Assembly (NCBI GenBank): GCA_004431415.1
Contig: QPMI01000693.1
Location: 33,645 to 97,644 of the forward strand
Direction of reading: 5' to 3'
Length of the DNA: 64,000 nucleotides
DNA from: Cyanophora paradoxa
Taxonomy: Eukaryota; Glaucocystophyceae; Cyanophorales; Cyanophoraceae
Shown: piece after piece, positions 30,352-40,689 of the stretch
Position numbering within the stretch: the stretch's first letter is position 1
How the letters are laid out: the number at the start of each line of letters is the position of its first letter
Made by a program: the position numbers and the translations under genes
Notes under the pieces: model-generated
Told to the model about the DNA's origin: nothing
The model's database searches: none
Seen by the model: the letters and a program-made list of their open reading frames with translations, nothing else

Positions 30352-30887
30352 ATGAATTTAAACGATATATTGAAACTTATAGAATCGATTTCGCCATATC
30401 CCGTAGTCAATGCATCAGATAAACTGAATGATAAGAATTATACGAAATTCTTAATGAAAGCCAACGAAAGACAGATTATATACTTTATTCAACAGAACCG
30501 CAAGAATAAAGGGGTATTTGATGCATGGAAAGAAAAGGCGGGATATCATGCCCTTCAACCTATTCGTTTTGCATTATCATATAAACATCGTTACATGTTA
30601 GTCCATATCTTGATGACGAGAACACCAAATGGTTTGTAGAAATCATTATTAAATCATTCGCGAGGGAAAACTTTGAGAGTCCGAATGAAACATGTCCTAT
30701 CTGTCTTGAAAACATTGACACCAATGTAAGTAATAAAGGCTGTATCGTTTGCAATACACTAGTTTGTCCTAAGTGTTTCCTCTCTTCACTTGAATCACAT
30801 GAGAATGCTAAGTGTTCAGTTTGTAGAACTAAGCTATTTTTTGACGGAATGGAAGCATTAGAGCCTAAGTTATATGCAAATGAATAA
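30352..30887 (+). pseudogene. RING-finger protein 2, right arm, one-base frame break
   Basis: Copy of 5509-6045. One C is lost near 30602 (gtccatatc instead of gtcccatatc), so the RING finger is out of frame with the N-terminus. Intact in both left copies. Confidence 0.7.
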
Positions 30888-30910
30888 GAAAGATGAATGT
30901 TAAATAATAA

Positions 30911-31219
30911 GGTTACGTTAAGGTTACACAAGTTACGTAGATAAAAACGTTACGTAACCCAAAATAATAGAGAAATGACACCATAATGTCGTAGAGGTTA
31001 CGCAAGTTACGCGGTTACGCAAGTTTTCACTATTTTATCTGAGAAAGACCCCCCGCCATTTTTTAAAAAGAATTCAAAAAGTTGCGTAACCGTAACCGCC
31101 AGTGTTAAAAATACTAAATCTCCTGTATTATAACACTGAAAGTCGTCTTGCAATTGTGAAATATCTACGTAGCCTGTTGCGTAACTCATCTGTAACTTCT
31201 TGTAACCTCTATGTAACCG
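30911..31219. repeat. GTTACG module C (right arm)
   Basis: Mirror of 16880-17190. Confidence 0.75.
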
Positions 31220-31263
31220 ATGCAAAAAATGACAACCCGCCAAAATAGACAGTGTAACCTACA

Positions 31264-31562
31264 ATGACTTCACGGATTCCCGACGCTTTCATAGAACAGC
31301 TTCAAAATCCCGATTTATCACAGGATGACCGCAGTAGCATTATTTACGAGAATCTTGTTAAGAAAAACGATGGGTGTAATATCAACCAACTACCCGGATA
31401 TTTACAGAGAGAGTTTAAAAAGAAGGTTTCCCGATTCATTGATTTCGATGAGAACACACCCAGGGAAATATCGAAAGCGATTCAAAGGGGAAGGCACGAC
31501 ATGATGGTAGCGTTATTACATTCAGATTGAGACAGAAGCTTGAAAAACGCACACAGAAGTAA
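31264..31562 (+). pseudogene. Unrecognised 99-residue protein, right arm, one-base frame break
   Basis: Copy of 4833-5132. One G is lost in the run at about 31487 (aaaggggaagg), changing the last ~20 residues. Confidence 0.5.
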
Positions 31563-31581
31563 TAAAAAACATCGATGAAAT

Positions 31582-31784
31582 TCACATGGTCTTAATTTTA
31601 GCGATTGTATTCACTACATCTATCATTACATCGATTGCATCAATATACTGTTTAACATTTTGTAGTCTTTCATGGTCTTGTCTTTTTGTGTGTTTAAGGT
31701 CAATCTCCCGATGGATAAGCTCAATCTTCTTATTATGCAATGTCGCCAAAGTCACCAATGTCCATTATTCATTTTCTCTTTCAT
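31582..31784 (-). pseudogene. Small coiled-coil protein, right arm, one-base frame break
   Basis: Copy of 4611-4814. One C is lost near 31755 (gtcaccaatg instead of gtcacccaatg). Confidence 0.5.
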
Positions 31785-31824
31785 GTCAGAGCGGAAAAAC
31801 TTTTATCTTCCATCAATTTTTACA

Positions 31825-32301
31825 TTAATCACGTTGCGTCTTTATGTCATTACGACAGATCGGACATTTAAAGCTCTCTGATCTCTTCAACTGTAAATAG
31901 CATGTGTTGCACATTTTGGCGAAACATGTCAAACAAGACATTTGTATTTTACTTTTACAATCATCGAGACATATGACGCACTCCTTAGTTTCATTAGATT
32001 CAGTAGGAAGGTTAGCAGACCATTTAGAGATGATCTTAGAGATAAACGATTTACACGATGTTTCAGTTAGAACCGGAACAAGAATATAGTGAGTCTCTAA
32101 TGTGAGAAAGCAGACGAAACGGGTATTAGGTGAATATCCCGAGTTTTTACGAAACATTTCGAAATACGCACGATATTTAGTATCATACGGCACAATACAG
32201 ATAGTGTTAGGGTTTGCCTTCTTTAAAGATAGCTCAGCATCGATGAGAACGGGAATATGGGTAATACTCTTAATGTAGGTCAGGATATCGAACGCGTTCA
32301 T
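31825..32301 (-). CDS. RING-finger protein 1 (right arm)
   Basis: Intact 158-residue copy of 4094-4570, from ATG 32301, with the all-cysteine finger complete. Confidence 0.8.
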   Translation of the reverse strand: MNAFDILTYIKSITHIPVLIDAELSLKKANPNTICIVPYDTKYRAYFEMFRKNSGYSPNTRFVCFLTLETHYILVPVLTETSCKSFISKIISKWSANLPTESNETKECVICLDDCKSKIQMSCLTCFAKMCNTCYLQLKRSESFKCPICRNDIKTQRD

Positions 32302-32458
32302 ATTGTATATTCCGCTGTATCTCACTTATTGTTTAAGTTTTAAGATTTGCTTCATTTTTTCATCGCTTCACAAGTGGATCCTATCGCTTCTCATAACACG
32401 ATCAAATGTATCACACCGCTACCGTTTGATAACAGATGAATTTTAGATGTTATAATAA

Positions 32459-32780
32459 GGTTACGTTAAGGTTACACAGGTTACGTAAGAAAAAACGTTA
32501 CGTAACCTTAAAAATACCAAAAAGACACCATAAATCTCGTCAGGTTACGCAAGTTACGCGGTTACGCAAGTTTTAGACCTCCACCTATAAAAAGACCCCC
32601 CGCCATTTTTTTAAAAAGAATTCAAAAAGTTGCGTAACCGTAACCTCCCTGTATCTAAATGGTTATTTTTATCGATTACCACACTGAAAATGGTATGGTT
32701 TATCGAAAAATCACTACGTAACCTCACCTGTAACCCCGCGTAACCAAGTGTAACCGCCGTGTAACCGTTGTGTAACCGCA
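32459..32780. repeat. GTTACG module B (right arm)
   Basis: Mirror of 15320-15641. Confidence 0.75.
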
Positions 32781-32858
32781 ACTTTCCAATTGTTTAACCA
32801 AAACTTTACAGAGAAGGATTTATGAAAAATTGACAATCTTTTGAACATCTGATTACAA

Positions 32859-33320
32859 ATGGATCAATTCATTTATTTCGGAAACACCACAAACGAGCCG
32901 CACCATTACTACGGCGCTTTCTTATTGGATATAAGCAACCTCCGTAATACTTGTTTCAGATCAATATTTGATATCAAAGATTGTGGCGTTAAATTCGATG
33001 GTGACACAGGGTATTGGTTTGTTTCACACAAGTTTCATAGAATCTTAAAACACTTTCCTACAATAAACCCCACTGTTATCGATCCTGATTATCATAATCG
33101 CCCGAAACGTCTATATTTCGTTGGTGACATTAAAACTAAACTACCTGAAATAGAAGCTAAACGTATATTTACCCAGGCATCATTACGTAAATACATTAAA
33201 AACCAAGGCGCTTTATTTGATAAGCGACACCGTCTATGGTATGTCACCGATCCTGAAAATGAGATATGCAAGATCTTTAAGATGTTCGATTGTGATCATC
33301 TAACATCTCTACGTGGTTAA
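32859..33320 (+). CDS. DUF5710-like protein (right arm)
   Basis: Intact 153-residue copy of 3075-3536, with one substitution (FDGDTG in place of FDDDTG) in the first module. Confidence 0.6.
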   Translation: MDQFIYFGNTTNEPHHYYGAFLLDISNLRNTCFRSIFDIKDCGVKFDGDTGYWFVSHKFHRILKHFPTINPTVIDPDYHNRPKRLYFVGDIKTKLPEIEAKRIFTQASLRKYIKNQGALFDKRHRLWYVTDPENEICKIFKMFDCDHLTSLRG

Positions 33321-33397
33321 AGATAAGCAATTATCATATATCATTTTTAGTTATCATGATATCATAGTATAACAATGATTAAATGTAAGAATAACAA

Positions 33398-33706
33398 GGT
33401 TACGTTAAGGTTACACAAGTTACGTAAGTAAAAACGTTACGTAACCTAAATAATAGAGAAATGACACCATAATGTCGTAGAGGTTACGCAAGTTACGTGG
33501 TTACGCAAGTTTTAGACCTTCACCTATAAAAAGACCCCCAGCCAAATTTTCAGAAAGAATTCAAAAAGTTGCGTAACCGTAACTCACAGTGACAAAATAA
33601 CGATAAATCAACCATTTTAACACTGAGAATGGTCTTAGTAATCGTAAAATCTCTACGTAACCCATCACGTAACTCCATGTAACTTTTAAACATTAACGTA
33701 ACCTTC
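33398..33706. repeat. GTTACG module A (right arm)
   Basis: Mirror of 14398-14703. Confidence 0.75.
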
Positions 33707-33756
33707 ACATTAAATTAAGATCGAATACATAGAAGAGCAAAACAGTTTAATACAAG

Positions 33757-34424
33757 CAATTCGACAAAATGCACATCAGATACAATTTTGTAACGGTAAA
33801 AAACAGAATCCCATTTTATCAATTGTTTAATTGGACATAATGCAACTCAGTGACACTTTTTATTATTTTTATCTCGTCAATCTCTTCAAATGTTTAATTG
33901 GACATAATACACCACAGACACAATTTTATAACGGTAAAAAACAGAATCCCATTTTATCAATTGTTTAATTAGACATAATGCAGTAACGAGTGAATTATTT
34001 TCATCCCATATTCCATCAGTTGTTTAATTCGACATAATGCAGTAACGAGTGAATTATTTTCATCCGATATTTCATCGATTGTTTAATTGGACATAATGCA
34101 GTAACGAGTGAATTATTTTCATCCGATATTCCATCAATTGTTTAATCGGACATAATGCAGTAACGAGTGAATTATTTTCATCCGATATCTCAACGATTGT
34201 TTAATTGGACATAATGCACATCAGACACAATTTTATCACAGTAAAAAACAGAATCCCATTTTATCAATTGTTTAATTGGACATAATGCAGTAATCATGTA
34301 TTCCAACAAAATACACAGCAATCTCAATGATTGTTTAAAAGGACATAATGCACATCAGATACAATTTTATAACGGTAAAAAACAGAATCCCATTATATCA
34401 ACTGTTTAATTGGACATAATGCAA
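33757..34424. repeat. Eleven-copy tandem repeat (right arm)
   Basis: Mirror of 13679-14345. One unit has a substitution (cagttg for caattg) near 34018. Confidence 0.75.
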
Positions 34425-34822
34425 CTCAGTGTTAATATTTAAATTTCCAATTAAATGGGTGGTGGTCTCCTTCAAATGAATAAATGCACCATTTACACTT
34501 AGAACCTATAACAAAAACATTATATCATTCATACAATCTCAACATGTTCATATTTAATATTTCCCCACATTCCATACAGCACAGGCGCAGCCGAGGCAGC
34601 TTGTCTGACGACTTATAGCTGTTTTACGTAAGAAAACGCACCATATCAAATTAATATTATCATCGCATTTAATCCCACGGAACATTTTATTATTTTTCCA
34701 TGGAACTCCATTATAAATTCACACATATTATCAATATAAATTAATACATAATTTACAAATATTTAAAGTTAAAATGCATATTCATATTTTTCATATAATT
34801 ATACACGATAATGCGTAATATC
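34425..34822. other. AT-rich non-coding spacer, right arm
   Basis: Mirror of 13279-13678; nothing coding seen. Confidence 0.5.
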
Positions 34823-35118
34823 ACACATAGAGAAAGCCCGCGTTTTAAACTGAGGCGAGATATAATTTAGATTAGTTAAAGATCCACCTCAGATTAAAAT
34901 GATTACGATAGATTCGAGTGAATTGCATCGGAATTACAATTAAGAAAAATTTCAGTAACAATTTAATAGTAATATATACGAAATACACACATAAAAGACA
35001 ACAATAAAAGATAAATTTCACTTAAATTATCGTAAAATATAAAAGAAATATAGGTAAATTATTAACAAAATTTAATTTAACTAAGCCGAGGGGTAAAACG
35101 CGGGCTTTCTCTATGTGT
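34823..35118. repeat. Terminal inverted module, right end
   Basis: Mirror of 12985-13278, bounded by the same 25-bp inverted repeats. The last base before the target duplication is 35118. Confidence 0.75.
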
Positions 35119-35124
35119 CCGGTG
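35119..35124. repeat. Target-site duplication, right (ccggtg)
   Basis: Matches 12979-12984 and lies in the same reading frame of the interrupted gene on both sides. Confidence 0.8.
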
Positions 35125-35652
35125 TACGAAATCGAACACAGGGACGACATAAGCAGGGTTCGCAATGAACTTCGCAAGCTCTGGTGGGCGTTCGGCTCGC
35201 GCAAGAGCCCTATGACCTACCTACCCCAAGACGTTCAGAGGGTTATACTGGATCTCTTCCTGAATGCGGGCACTCGCATGGAGATCATCAATCGCCCGCT
35301 CAATATTTTGAAGCACTACTTCCAAGGCTTTGTCCACCACGCCAAAAACAAGGAGGATGAATGGGTGGTACCCTATGTCCCCCCATCGGATTTGATCCCT
35401 GAAGGATGGGACGAAGAACAACACAATATGGAAGAACGGTTCAAGAGATACAAGTATAGAAAACTGACGCCTGCCGGCCCACCGTACGGCCCACCGGCGC
35501 CCACGGCGGAGCAGCGCCAAGAGATACTGCGGGAGGGTCAGATTCGCAGGTGGATGGAGTACAGCAATGATCCGACGAGCTGGTCGCCAGACGAGGCCGA
35601 GCTGCGGAAGCGCGCGAGGTTGCCAGGCCCTCGGTATCCCGACCGCGAGTAG
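35119..35652 (+). pseudogene. 3' half of the interrupted gene
   Basis: An open frame from the duplicated ccggtg to TAG at 35652 (YEIEHRDDISRVRNEL..., ending GPRYPDRE). In phase with the 5' half at 1073-1276. It has a Pro-rich segment (AGPPYGPPAPTAEQ) and a charged C-terminus. No family is recognised. A short start supplied by the element (ATG 35113) could in principle still allow translation of this half. Confidence 0.65.
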
Positions 35653-35689
35653 GGGGTACAGGTAGAAATTCTCAGCGAGCCGCGAGCGA

Positions 35690-36406
35690 ATGTCGTACGG
35701 CGATCAGGAAGCGTGGTTCAAGCTACACCGCCTCTTTCCTGATAAATTCGGCAATGCGCGCTACCCCCTCAACCTAATGACACGAGTCAACCGGCGGACC
35801 AGGGAATTCAAAATCGAAGTGTTTTCATCGTCTCCCGAGAGCGGCCGCTCCGCGGACAACGACTCCATGGCATGGTTATACGGCTTCGTCCAGCCTCGCG
35901 TCGGCAATAAGCCAGCCACCGTCGAAATAGAAAGCTACTACAACGATTACGGGCCGCACGGGGGGTACGGGACGCCCGAGCAGAGGGATTCGATGCGGGG
36001 GGTGGGCAAAATCCTGATGCGGGCCGCTGTAGACGCACTGCAGCGCTCCGGGCTCATTAGCTCGTCGGACCCGGGCGAGCACGCGGTGGAGCTCAGGGCC
36101 CTCCCGGACGCAGTGGAGTACTACGAAAGGGAATTGAACCTGCGTAAGAGAAACCTCGACTATAAGCTGTCCCTAATACCCATGGAGGGTACGGTGCAGA
36201 ACATCATCGACAACACGTACAACGTGGCCGTTCGCTGGCGCAAAGCGGCAGCGGATCTCGTAAAGGGCAACTATAAGGACCTTGCAGACGAAGACAACCC
36301 CGTGGGGGAGTACATGGAACTGGCAAGCGGGAGCATCGTACCCCGCCGGAGGCCCCCAAGGCCCGACCCCGACCTCGAGTGGGGACCGTCGCACTTCGGC
36401 CAGTGA
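35690..36406 (+). CDS. GNAT-like acetyltransferase, viral block
   Basis: A 238-residue intron-less protein from ATG 35690, 37 bases after the interrupted gene on the same strand. Residues ~100-150 fit the acetyl-CoA-binding part of the GNAT fold: GVGKILMRAAVDALQRSG (motif A-like) followed by VELRALPDAVEYYERELNL (motif B-like). Substrate unknown. The N-terminal ~60 residues are unassigned. A run of G before tac (gggggtac) follows the stop, as it does after the interrupted gene, and may be a shared 3' or spacer motif. Confidence 0.5.
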   Translation: MSYGDQEAWFKLHRLFPDKFGNARYPLNLMTRVNRRTREFKIEVFSSSPESGRSADNDSMAWLYGFVQPRVGNKPATVEIESYYNDYGPHGGYGTPEQRDSMRGVGKILMRAAVDALQRSGLISSSDPGEHAVELRALPDAVEYYERELNLRKRNLDYKLSLIPMEGTVQNIIDNTYNVAVRWRKAAADLVKGNYKDLADEDNPVGEYMELASGSIVPRRRPPRPDPDLEWGPSHFGQ

Positions 36407-36640
36407 GGGGGTACAGCATTCAGTTAGAGCCTGAGCGTAGTCAGAGGCCGGGAGGCCCCCCGGGGGGTACGTCGGCTGTTACTCCCCGCGTCGGTTAGTG
36501 CTAGCCCCCCTGTTAGTGCAGCGTGTACCTGATCGCAATATAACACCCGAACCTCCGTGACGCGTGACTCATCGAACCTCCGAGGGTTAACAATGCATTG
36601 ACAGCGAAAGGGCAAGCTCGAGAGCTCGACCTTTGGCAAG
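36407..36640. other. Boundary between viral block and host DNA
   Basis: No gene seen. It contains two ggggGTAC words like those after the preceding genes, then composition shifts to host repeats. The exact viral-host junction is not visible. Confidence 0.35.
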
Positions 36641-36643
36641 AGC

Positions 36644-37208
<565 letters not shown>

Positions 37209-37224
37209 CCGACTCCTCCTGTAC

Positions 37225-37540
37225 ATGTCACATCACACCAGTCCGAGTGCTCTCATGACTCCCTGCATCCCCTGCCTGGTGTTTTGTACATGTGTGGGTG
37301 GGGACCCCTGGCCTGTGAGGTTTCGAGGGGGTGGTGGGGGGGGCCCCGGCCCGGCGCGGCCCCAAAATTAAATCAGAGACAAGAAAAGAAACACTCTTAA
37401 GCTTCCTGTCACATCACATATGTACACCATGGCCAGTTCAAGTGCTCTCATGAATCACTGCGCATGCATACCCCTTCCTGCTGTTGTGTGTGGTGGGGAC
37501 CCCTGTGAGGTTTCAGGTGAAGGTGGGGGGGGGGGGCCGA
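37225..37540. repeat. Two diverged ~120-bp direct repeats
   Basis: Two related segments (37225-37355 and 37405-37540) share cacatcaca, agtgctctcatga, ggtggggacccct and gtgaggttt, followed by long G runs. No coding potential is evident. Confidence 0.6.
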
Positions 37541-37743
37541 TCCCCTTGCGGAAGTGTACCCCCCCCCCCTTCGGCTTGCCTCAAGCCTTGAAGCCGGGCC
37601 AAGCGCTAGCGCTTGACCCGGCCAAGTGGCCAAGCGCTTGTCCGGGCCGGGCGGCCGGCTTGGCTTGGCTTGGCCGCGAGCGCCCCGGGCTTGGCTTGAC
37701 TTAAGCCGACTTTCTGGCGGTCAAGCCGCACCCCTATATATCG

Positions 37744-38218
37744 ATCGATGCAGGCTCTTTCTCGGGTCATTGTTTTTCGAAGCTTTCAACCAAAAACCAA
37801 AATAATATTACCCGAGAAAGAGCCTAATTCACTTACTAAGTTAGTATACGTAAGTCCGGGGGATCCTATATACTGTAGGACGGCTTTTTTAGCCGTAGTT
37901 TTAAATCATTGATCATGAATTGCCGTAAATTGCATGCCGCGGCCGAGAGGCCGAATTCGGCAATTTTAAGGGACGGCAATGTTGCTGGGGGTAGAGGGTT
38001 TCTTAGGCCGCCATAGAGCGAATATGCATAGGTCAAGTCGCAAAAGCCGAATGTAGGCCCTAGCTAGGCCGGCCTGCCCAGCCGTCAAGCCGCCGGCCTA
38101 CCGGCCGGCCTGCAAGCCGGCCTGCCCCCCTGTCGTCGCTGTACGTATACGCGACGAACGGGCCCTCGGGAGGCGGCGCCCACGCTTTGACGACGCAGGT
38201 CTTCTGCCGCTTTGCCGA
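37744..38218. repeat. Host ~460-bp repeat, copy II
   Basis: Same as 36752-37208 but with a ~15-bp insertion (tacgtaagtccggggga type) and a 6-bp insertion (gatcat), and lacking 7 bp around ggtaccc. Each difference falls at a palindromic hexamer. Confidence 0.85.
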
Positions 38219-39333
38219 CTCGGCTGGCGCGGTCCGACGGTCGGGCCGGGCCGGAGCTGCGCGACGACGTCGACGGGCCGCTGACCGTCGCGAAGAACGC
38301 GTGCAGCGTCCGCGGCTGCGTCGCCGTCTAGCTGCTTGCCCTATATATATATATAGCTAGCCTTGCCCTTGCCCGACGACGCGGCAGGCGCGCTGGATCC
38401 GGAGCTGCTGCTGGCGCCGCTCATGGCGCGTACTTTCAAAGTTTCAAATCGCTGCTGCAGGCTGTCACAGTGTGCACGTGTGTGCTGCAGCTGTGCACAT
38501 TGCAGTGTGCGGCGCCGCGTCTAAGGTGCGCCTAATTATATATAAGGCCCCTGTGGGCTTGAGGCCGGCCAGCCTGGCAGTACTAGTACTAGTCGGGCCG
38601 GCCTGCGGCCAGCCTAGCCGGCCGGCTTGACTCCGGCCGGCCTATCGTCAGCCTAGCGGCTCGTTTCGAATTCAAGAATGTAGGCCATAGGTCCCCCCCC
38701 CGAAAGCATGACGGCCGGCAGGCCGGCCTAGCCGGCGGCCCCTGCCCTAGCCCTAGGGCGGCAGTAGTAGGGCCTAGGGCCTACCGTGTAACCGTTGAAC
38801 ACTTACTAAATTAATTAATGCGCCATTAATTAATGCGTGTAACACTTAATTAATGCGCCGGTACTTAAGTGCCCTACGGTAGGCCGGGCGTCCGACGGTC
38901 GGTACTACGGTAGCTAGCGCTGCTGCCGCCGCTGCAGCTCTGCGCACTGCGCATGCGCAGTGCGCAATGCGCAATGCGCATGCGGCAGCGGCGCAGCTCA
39001 CAGGCTAGTAGCGCTCCTCAGGGCGTACTAGTAGCCGTGTAGTAGGCTACTACTACCCGCCGAGTACCCGGCCTAGCCTAGTAGGTGTCTAAGAGGGCCG
39101 GACGGTCCGGACCTGCTCAAGCTATGGGTCCGAGGCTAATAGTCCTAACAGTCCTAAAACTTGGGTGGCCAAAGCCAGTGAAGCTTTTTAGCCTAGTAGA
39201 AGGGCGTCTGGGACGGTCCGCCGTGACGGTATGGCGCTTCAATTTCTCTCATCACTTTTGCAGCTGAACTTCGGAAGTTTTGCGAGATAAGCCGCTCAGC
39301 AGCACCGATATCTAGTTCGCGCATCCCGCTACA
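38219..39333. other. Host intergenic DNA rich in palindromic words
   Basis: No gene supported. It contains many short self-complementary words (actagt, ttaattaa, gcatgc, ggccggcc, tgcgcatgcgca), a small tatata run at 38344, and stretches of ggccggcctg-type sequence. Confidence 0.5.
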
Positions 39334-40066
39334 ATGCCGACCCTCGACGTCAGCACTGATGTTGGCACTATCAAGCTTCAGGCACAAACAAAAGTAGGTT
39401 CGTATACAAACGAGATATTACGATAACCGATGATCGATCATCGGATCGGTTCACGGTTGCGTGTCTGAGACTGACATTCGAATTTCAAGGATATGACCCC
39501 AATTATCCTTCAAGGCTCTGCTGGACGGTACGCATGTCTCCTAGCGGTAGCGCGAGCGCGCTGGCATTTTAATATGTTCCGTGGATGACATGACCGCATC
39601 ATATGCATGTGCGCAGGGCGCGAACTGCACTGGCGATGCTAAGTATACTACTCACAGCGCGGGCCCCGACTTCTGGAAAGTGTAAGTGGATCTTCGATTC
39701 TTGATTTTTACATATACATGTCCATGCATGTACGTATATACATGTACGTACAGAATTCGGGGGCCTCTATATCTAAATCTCCTGCATGCGAATTTCGAAG
39801 TCAGCTAGCGCCACAAACATAGTCTATCTTTCATAAATATTCATCCGAACTCCGAATTGCAATTTCAAAAGTTTCAACTTCAAACTGACTGGCCATAAAC
39901 GTGTCGAATTCTCATGCACATGCACAGGTGCGCTCTCAACGGCCTCAAGTCCGCGATGGCTCTCACCAACAGGGGAAATGTCTGTTCCAATATCACCGAC
40001 GTCAAGCTCAACCCCACTGCCGTCGCCCTCGCTGAGTTGACCTCAACCATCACCGCCACTGTGTGA
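39334..40066 (+). CDS. Three-exon gene for a small cysteine-containing protein
   Basis: Exons 39334-39393, 39617-39681 and 39928-40066, with GT donors (gtaggt, gtaagt) and cgcag/cacag acceptors. Phases agree (0, then 2) and the stop is TGA 40064. The product is about 87 residues: M P T L D V S T start, then GANCTGDAKYTTHSAGPDFW, then CALNGLKSAMALTNRGN and an Ala/Thr-rich end. Three cysteines and no signal peptide are visible. I recognise no family. Consistent phases across two introns are the main support. Confidence 0.6.
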
Positions 40067-40138
40067 GCCCCCCAATGGACTCCGGGACACAACCGTTGAA
40101 CCGATCGATATAAACTGCGACAATCGCATTCTGACTCG

Positions 40139-40369
40139 GTGAGGATGTGCAGGGCGCAGCTGGACGAGTCCATCGCGGCGGCCGACGAGGCAGAGTTCGA
40201 GGTGCATGCACCCGCGCCGCCCGCGCGCCGCGGCGCAACTGATAATAAGCCCGGGCGCGCGGGGATCGGCTCGCAGGGCGAGGGTCTCGAGTTCGAGGAA
40301 GCGGAGCTGGACCTCGTGGAGGCGACCCTCGCCGCCGACCTCGAGGCCGCCGCCCTCGCCGACGCCTGA
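40139..40369 (+). CDS. Acidic low-complexity frame, possible gene
   Basis: A 76-codon frame ending in TGA 40369. The C-terminus is rich in Asp, Glu and Ala (EFEEAELDLVEATLAADLE). It could be an exon after the cag at 40152, or a separate small gene. An acidic Ala-rich tail also ends the minus-strand gene at 42475, so this may be a shared C-terminal style. Low confidence. Confidence 0.3.
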   Translation: MRMCRAQLDESIAAADEAEFEVHAPAPPARRGATDNKPGRAGIGSQGEGLEFEEAELDLVEATLAADLEAAALADA

Positions 40370-40689
40370 TCACGGCACTGCGGCACGGCACGGCGGACGG
40401 CACCACTGGCCCACCAGGCCGCGATATCGCCGAGTCGACCGTCGGACCGATCGCGAGGTCGAGCGTCACGATATCGATCAGGGCCTGTTCGTGAACACGT
40501 GCACGTACACGTGTCTCTCCAGCTCACATTTTAGTAAATTATACAATCTGTCCAATACAGATTGCGAAACCCCCGAATACCCCATTAAAAAAAGATCGGC
40601 CCCGCACAAAGGTGTCGCAGCCTCGCATGCGCAGGGATGCAGGAGAGGCCGGCGAGCGCACTGCGGCAGATAAATTGCTAGTGCGGATC

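Larger units (their letters stand above)
12985..35118. mobile_element. 22.1-kb palindromic AT-rich element with 10.36-kb inverted arms
   Basis: The element starts acacatagagaaagcccgcg and ends with the reverse complement. It is flanked by a 6-bp direct duplication (ccggtg) and splits a gene whose halves stay in frame. Arms 12985-23344 and 24753-35118 are near-identical and inverted. The unique centre 23345-24752 carries one nuclease gene. Each arm encodes ten proteins, including an archaeo-eukaryotic primase-superfamily 3 helicase fusion and two RING proteins. I found no capsid, ATPase, protease, DNA polymerase, integrase or transposase gene. The best description is a virophage/Polinton-like or transpoviron-like replicon, probably moved in trans. 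A head-to-head dimer of a ~11-kb linear replicon is another possibility. Confidence 0.85.
24753..35118. repeat. Right arm of the element's long inverted repeat
   Basis: Inverted copy of 12985-23344, with the inner boundary at 24753. A few substitutions (near 32842, 33001 and 34018) as well as homopolymer indels separate the arms, so they are independent sequences rather than one sequence read twice. Confidence 0.9.

Noticed and set aside
12985-35118. Calling the element a virophage or Polinton outright
   Set aside because: No capsid, ATPase, protease or integrase gene was found, so only a resemblance in replication gene and target duplication can be supported.
12985-35118. Whole palindrome as a read-through hairpin artefact of sequencing
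   Set aside because: The arms differ by real substitutions and by different indels, the centre is unique, and both outer flanks belong to one interrupted gene with a target duplication.
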